A DNA stretch of 64,000 nt from Granulicoccus phenolivorans DSM 17626 = NBRC 107789 = JCM 15570 (GTDB taxonomy: Bacteria > Actinomycetota > Actinomycetes > Propionibacteriales > Propionibacteriaceae): positions 62,001 to 126,000 of the forward strand of contig NZ_AUHH01000007.1 of assembly GCF_000423085.1 (NCBI RefSeq). The letters run 5' to 3'. Under the pieces are notes generated by a model. That model made no database searches. It was not told the origin of the DNA and worked only from the letters and a program-made list of their open reading frames with translations. Made by a program: the position numbers and the translations under genes. Below, one piece after another: positions 60,276 through 64,000 of the stretch. The first letter of the stretch is position 1. Each line of letters opens with the position of its first letter.

Positions 60276-61370
60276 TCAGTCCTCGGCGAGGGTGACCTCG
60301 AGGCCGCCGATCATCGCCGAAGCCAGGTTGTACAGGAAGGCCGCCAGCGTTGCCAGCGCGGTGAAGATGATCACGTCCACGAACGCGATGATCGCCGCGG
60401 TGCCGAGCACCTTGGAGGTCGGGACGTAGTCCTGGATCCGGAACTGGGTGGTGTCACCCGGCACCTGGACGATGTCACCGATCAGCTTGTTCATCGCGTC
60501 GAACAGGCCGGACTGACCGATCACCGTCCACACGACCAGCACCGCCACCCACAGCACCACGCCGGCAGCAATCGAGAACAGGAAGGACGTCTTCAGCACC
60601 GACCAGGGATCGACCTGGGAGATCCGCAGCCGGGCCTTGCGGGTACGCCGCGGCGCCCCCAGCTTGCGGGTCTCCGGCTCGGCGGTGTCCTCCTTGACCG
60701 GAGTCATCTCCGCCGAGGCGAGCACCTTGGCCGTATGCTCCTTCAGCTTGGCGGCCAGACCCGAGGCCTTGTCCCCGGCCGAGCGCGCCACCCCGGCCAC
60801 CCCGGCCACCGCACTGGGCCGGGTCGCCTCGCCGGACCGGGCCTCAGCGGGAGCACTGGGCGGAACCGGCGCCACGGCCCGATGCGAGGTCTGCTGACCC
60901 GGCGGGGGCACGACGGTACCCTGAGCGCCGCCACCGGCCACCGGGGCGACCGGCTGCTGCGCCCCGGGCCGGGGGCCGCTCTGCTGCCCCGGCATCGGGC
61001 TGCCCGGCTGGCGCTGGCTGACCTGGCTCGCCTTCGGGGCACTGACCGCGGACGCCTTCGGCGCCCCAGTGGGCATCGGGCGCGGGGCGGTCCCGTTCCC
61101 GACGCCGGCAGGCTGCCCTGTGGCCGGTTGCGCGCTGGTCGGTTGCGCGTTGGTGGGCTGGGCGTTGGTGGGCTGAGCAACCGGGGCGGTCCCCCGCGGG
61201 GTCTCGGCGAACGACGGGCGCGTGCCCTCGGCAGCGGATTCGCTGTTCGGCTTGGTTCCACTGCTGCGACCCATGATCCGGTCGGCACGCGACTTGGCGG
61301 ATTCTTTGAATCCGGAGTTACGGATAGCAGTCTGGTCCAGGGGCGTACCTGAGTTCTTCTGCTCGGTCAC
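60276..61370 (-). CDS. DUF3566 membrane protein downstream of gyrA
   Basis: 364 residues. A long disordered N-terminus rich in Pro/Gln/Ala (1-235, with repeats QPTNA) precedes a C-terminal DUF3566 domain: [35 protein letters not shown], a short extracytoplasmic loop, then [37 protein letters not shown]. This protein (Rv0007-like) accompanies gyrA in actinobacteria; function unknown. Start GTG 61370 overlaps the gyrA stop (GTGA). Confidence 0.93.
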   Translation of the reverse strand: MTEQKNSGTPLDQTAIRNSGFKESAKSRADRIMGRSSGTKPNSESAAEGTRPSFAETPRGTAPVAQPTNAQPTNAQPTSAQPATGQPAGVGNGTAPRPMPTGAPKASAVSAPKASQVSQRQPGSPMPGQQSGPRPGAQQPVAPVAGGGAQGTVVPPPGQQTSHRAVAPVPPSAPAEARSGEATRPSAVAGVAGVARSAGDKASGLAAKLKEHTAKVLASAEMTPVKEDTAEPETRKLGAPRRTRKARLRISQVDPWSVLKTSFLFSIAAGVVLWVAVLVVWTVIGQSGLFDAMNKLIGDIVQVPGDTTQFRIQDYVPTSKVLGTAAIIAFVDVIIFTALATLAAFLYNLASAMIGGLEVTLAED

Positions 61371-64000
61371 CGCTCATTCTCCTCGGCCTCGTCGGCTTCC
61401 TGACCCGCTCCCGGATCAGTGCTCGGCTCCCCATCATGCTGCACGTCCGCCTCGTCGGTCGACCCCGACACCTCGGGGGCCTCATCCTCGTCGTCCATCG
61501 CAGCTTCCGGGTTCACCGCGATCAACGATACGGCGTCGTCCGAATTTACCCCGACAAACTTGACGCCCATCGTGTCGCGCCCCTTGACCGGAACCTCGCT
61601 GACCAGCGATCGGGTGACCTGTCCGGACTGCTTGATCGCCAGGATTTCATCGCCGGCGACGACCACGATGCCACCGACCAGGGAGCCGCGCTGATCGTTG
61701 AGCCGCATGGCCTTGATGCCCAGCCCGCCGCGGCCCTGGACCCGATATTCCTCGACCGCGGTCCGCTTGGCGTACCCCCCGTCGGTGACGGTGAACACGT
61801 ACAGCTCGGACTCCTCGGTCTCCTGCCGGATGATCGACATCGACAGCAACTCGTCGTCCTCGCGGAACTTCATCCCGGTGACCCCGGAGGTGGCCCGACC
61901 CATCGGGCGCAACTGGGCATCGTCGGCGGCGAACCGGATCGCCTGCCCCTTGCGGGAGATCAGCAGCACGTCGTCCTCGGCGTTGACCAGTTGGGCCCCG
62001 ACCAGGCGATCCTCCTCGGCGCGGAAGTTGATCGCGATCACCCCGGCCGCCCGCGGCGAGTCGTAGGCGGACAGTTCGGTCTTCTTGACCAGGCCCTGGT
62101 TGGTCGCCAGCAGCAGGTATTGCGCATCGTCGTAGCCGGTGATCGCCAGCACCTGCGCGATCCGCTCGTCGGGCAGGAAGCTGAGCAACCCGGCCACGTG
62201 CGCGCCGCGGGCGTCCCGGCCGGCCTCGGGAATCTGCCACGCCTTGATCCGGTACACCCGGCCCATGTTGGTGAAGAACAGCAGCCAGTGGTGGTTGGAG
62301 GTCGCGAACAGGTGTTGCACCTCGTCGTCGGCGCGCAGCGATGCCCCGCGTACGCCCTTGCCGCCGCGCTTCTGGACCCGGTACAGATCGGTCCGGGTGC
62401 GCTTGACGTACCCGCCGTAGGTGATGGTGACCACCACGTCGTCATCGGGGATGAAGTCCTCATCGGACATGTCCCCGTCGGCCGCCACGATCTGCGTACG
62501 CCGGTCATCGCCGTACTTGGCGACGATCTCGCCGAGTTCCTCGGAGATGATGGTCCGCTGCCGCTCCGGGGAGGCCAGGATGTCCTTCAGGTCGGCGATC
62601 CGGGCCTCGATCTCGGCCAGGGTGTCGAGGATCTTCTGCCGTTCCAGGGCGGCCAGCCGGCGCAGCTGCATGTCCAGGATCGCGGTGGCCTGGATGTCGT
62701 CGATCTCGAGCAGTTCCTTCAGGCCCTCGCGCGCGGCGTCGGTGTTCGCCGAGCGGCGGATCAGCGCAATGACCTCATCGAGGGCGTCCAGCGCCTTGGC
62801 CAGACCGCGGTAGATGTGGGCCTGCTCCTCGGCCTTCTGCAGCCGGAACCGGGTGCGGCGCTGGATGACCTCGACCTGGTGCTTCACCCACAGGCTGATG
62901 AACTGGTCCAGCCGCAGCGTCCGCGGCACGTCGTCGACCAGCGCCAGCATGTTGCAGGAGAAGTTGTCCTGCAACTGGGTGTGCTTGTACAGGTTGTTCA
63001 GCACCACCCGCGGCTGGGCGTCGCGCTTGAGCACGATGACCAGGCGCTGTCCGGTCCGCGCGGAGGTGTCGTCCTTGATGTCGGCAATGCCCTGGATCTT
63101 GCCGTTGTTGACCAGCTCGGCGATCTTCTGGGCCAGGTTGTCCGGGTTGCACATGTACGGCAACTGGGTGACCACCAGCTGTTGGCGGCCGTTCTTGTCC
63201 TCCTCGATGTCGACCACCGCGCGCATGGTGACCGAGCCGCGCCCGGTGCGGTACGCCTGCTCGATCCCGGAGCGGCCGACGATGGTGGCACCGGTGGGGA
63301 AATCCGGGCCCTTGACCCGCTGCATCGAGGCCTCGAGGAGTTCCTCGTCAGTCGCCTCGGGGTGCTCCAGGGCCCACTGGACCGCCTCGGCGACCTCGCG
63401 CAGGTTGTGCGTGGGAATGTTGGTCGCCATCCCGACCGCGATCCCGGTGGAGCCGTTGACCAGCAGGTTCGGGAAGCGCGCCGGCAGCACGACCGGTTCG
63501 GAATCGCGGTTGTCGTAGTTGGGCCGGAAGTCGACGGTGTCCTCGTCGATATCGCGCACCATCTCCATCGCCAGCGGCGCCATCTTGCACTCGGTGTACC
63601 GCATCGCCGCGGCCGGGTCGTTGCCCGGGGAGCCGAAGTTTCCCTGCCCGTTGACCAGCGGATGCCGCATCACCCACGGCTGGGCCAGCCGGACCAGGGT
63701 GTCGTAGATCGCGGAGTCACCGTGCGGGTGGTACAGACCCATCACCTCGCCCACGACCCGGGAGCACTTGTTCCAGCCCCGGTCGGGGCGGTAGCCGCCG
63801 TCGTACATCGCGTAGATCACCCGCCGGTGCACCGGCTTCATGCCGTCGCGTACATCCGGCAGGGCCCGGCCCACGATCACGCTCATCGCGTAGTCGAGGT
63901 AGGACTTCTGGATCTCCTCCTGCAGCTCGACCAGTTCGGTGGTCCCCTTGGCGGGGGGCACGATCGCGTCGCTGCCCTCCGGCTCCGCGGGCCCCTGGGG
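61367..64000 (-). CDS. gyrA: DNA gyrase subunit A (5' end outside window)
   Basis: At least 864 residues, open to the window edge. Motifs: [29 protein letters not shown], the [18 protein letters not shown] with the wild-type Ser and Asp positions, and active-site Tyr in [11 protein letters not shown]. GyrA box [10 protein letters not shown] begins the beta-pinwheel, and the tail is acidic. It cuts and rejoins DNA together with GyrB to introduce negative supercoils. The GTG at 63961 is inside the gene, as the frame continues upstream (EPEGSDAIV), so the true start is beyond 64000. Confidence 0.97.
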   Translation of the reverse strand, partial: PQGPAEPEGSDAIVPPAKGTTELVELQEEIQKSYLDYAMSVIVGRALPDVRDGMKPVHRRVIYAMYDGGYRPDRGWNKCSRVVGEVMGLYHPHGDSAIYDTLVRLAQPWVMRHPLVNGQGNFGSPGNDPAAAMRYTECKMAPLAMEMVRDIDEDTVDFRPNYDNRDSEPVVLPARFPNLLVNGSTGIAVGMATNIPTHNLREVAEAVQWALEHPEATDEELLEASMQRVKGPDFPTGATIVGRSGIEQAYRTGRGSVTMRAVVDIEEDKNGRQQLVVTQLPYMCNPDNLAQKIAELVNNGKIQGIADIKDDTSARTGQRLVIVLKRDAQPRVVLNNLYKHTQLQDNFSCNMLALVDDVPRTLRLDQFISLWVKHQVEVIQRRTRFRLQKAEEQAHIYRGLAKALDALDEVIALIRRSANTDAAREGLKELLEIDDIQATAILDMQLRRLAALERQKILDTLAEIEARIADLKDILASPERQRTIISEELGEIVAKYGDDRRTQIVAADGDMSDEDFIPDDDVVVTITYGGYVKRTRTDLYRVQKRGGKGVRGASLRADDEVQHLFATSNHHWLLFFTNMGRVYRIKAWQIPEAGRDARGAHVAGLLSFLPDERIAQVLAITGYDDAQYLLLATNQGLVKKTELSAYDSPRAAGVIAINFRAEEDRLVGAQLVNAEDDVLLISRKGQAIRFAADDAQLRPMGRATSGVTGMKFREDDELLSMSIIRQETEESELYVFTVTDGGYAKRTAVEEYRVQGRGGLGIKAMRLNDQRGSLVGGIVVVAGDEILAIKQSGQVTRSLVSEVPVKGRDTMGVKFVGVNSDDAVSLIAVNPEAAMDDEDEAPEVSGSTDEADVQHDGEPSTDPGAGQEADEAEENER

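Overview
The window looks like one contiguous, very GC-rich chromosome segment of an actinomycete. The protein set (MprAB-type two-component pair, SigM-type ECF sigma factor with a zinc anti-sigma, MurJ fused to a pseudokinase, DUF3566 after gyrA, bifunctional-type Dcd, LLM flavoprotein) is actinobacterial. Overall gene content suggests Propionibacteriales/Propionibacteriaceae, but that assignment is inference. Several blocks are those usually found near the actinobacterial replication origin (gyrA-DUF3566-tRNA-Ile; DUF6049-murJ-sigM-anti-sigma; rpsF-ssb-rpsR-rplI; a class A PBP), so the origin probably lies a few kb beyond the right edge. I see no prophage, insertion sequence, integrase or CRISPR array.

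Left part (1-14.9 kb): the end of cobU and cobD (cobalamin), an OmpR-type regulator/kinase pair, a DNA glycosylase divergent from a leader ORF plus YibE/F membrane protein, a secreted endonuclease I-type nuclease, a sortase, a P-type cation ATPase whose last codons lie in a 26-bp tandem repeat, a bifunctional PBP and a thiolase.

Middle (14.9-33 kb): a nested non-coding repeat array (15.04-15.9 kb), an MFS transporter, a secreted metallophosphoesterase, an LLM oxidoreductase and an alpha/beta hydrolase. A TPP riboswitch then controls a YkoEDC thiamine/HMP transporter operon that ends in a small P-loop kinase. Next come ferritin, a metallophosphoesterase that seems to start at CTG, a VapBC pair, a GH3 beta-glucosidase, a membrane protein, a second diverged copy of the 15-kb repeat, and a DrrAB-like ABC exporter.

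Right part (33-64 kb): a Dabb-like protein, GNAT, YrdB, MATE and ArgE genes; the rpsF-ssb-rpsR-rplI operon; an acyl-CoA synthetase; dcd with a DMT permease; RDD-FHA and FHA/PP2C proteins; an FAD dehydrogenase; the DUF6049-murJ-sigM-anti-sigma block with a SigM-like promoter; a pirin; a GH25-like protein lacking most catalytic acids; an unknown secreted protein; tRNA-Ile(GAT); DUF3566; and gyrA running off the edge.

At least twelve genes have a TANNNT element 6-8 nt before the start codon, which predicts leaderless mRNAs. Convergent gene pairs are mostly separated by long perfect GC-rich hairpins, usually without a U-tract.
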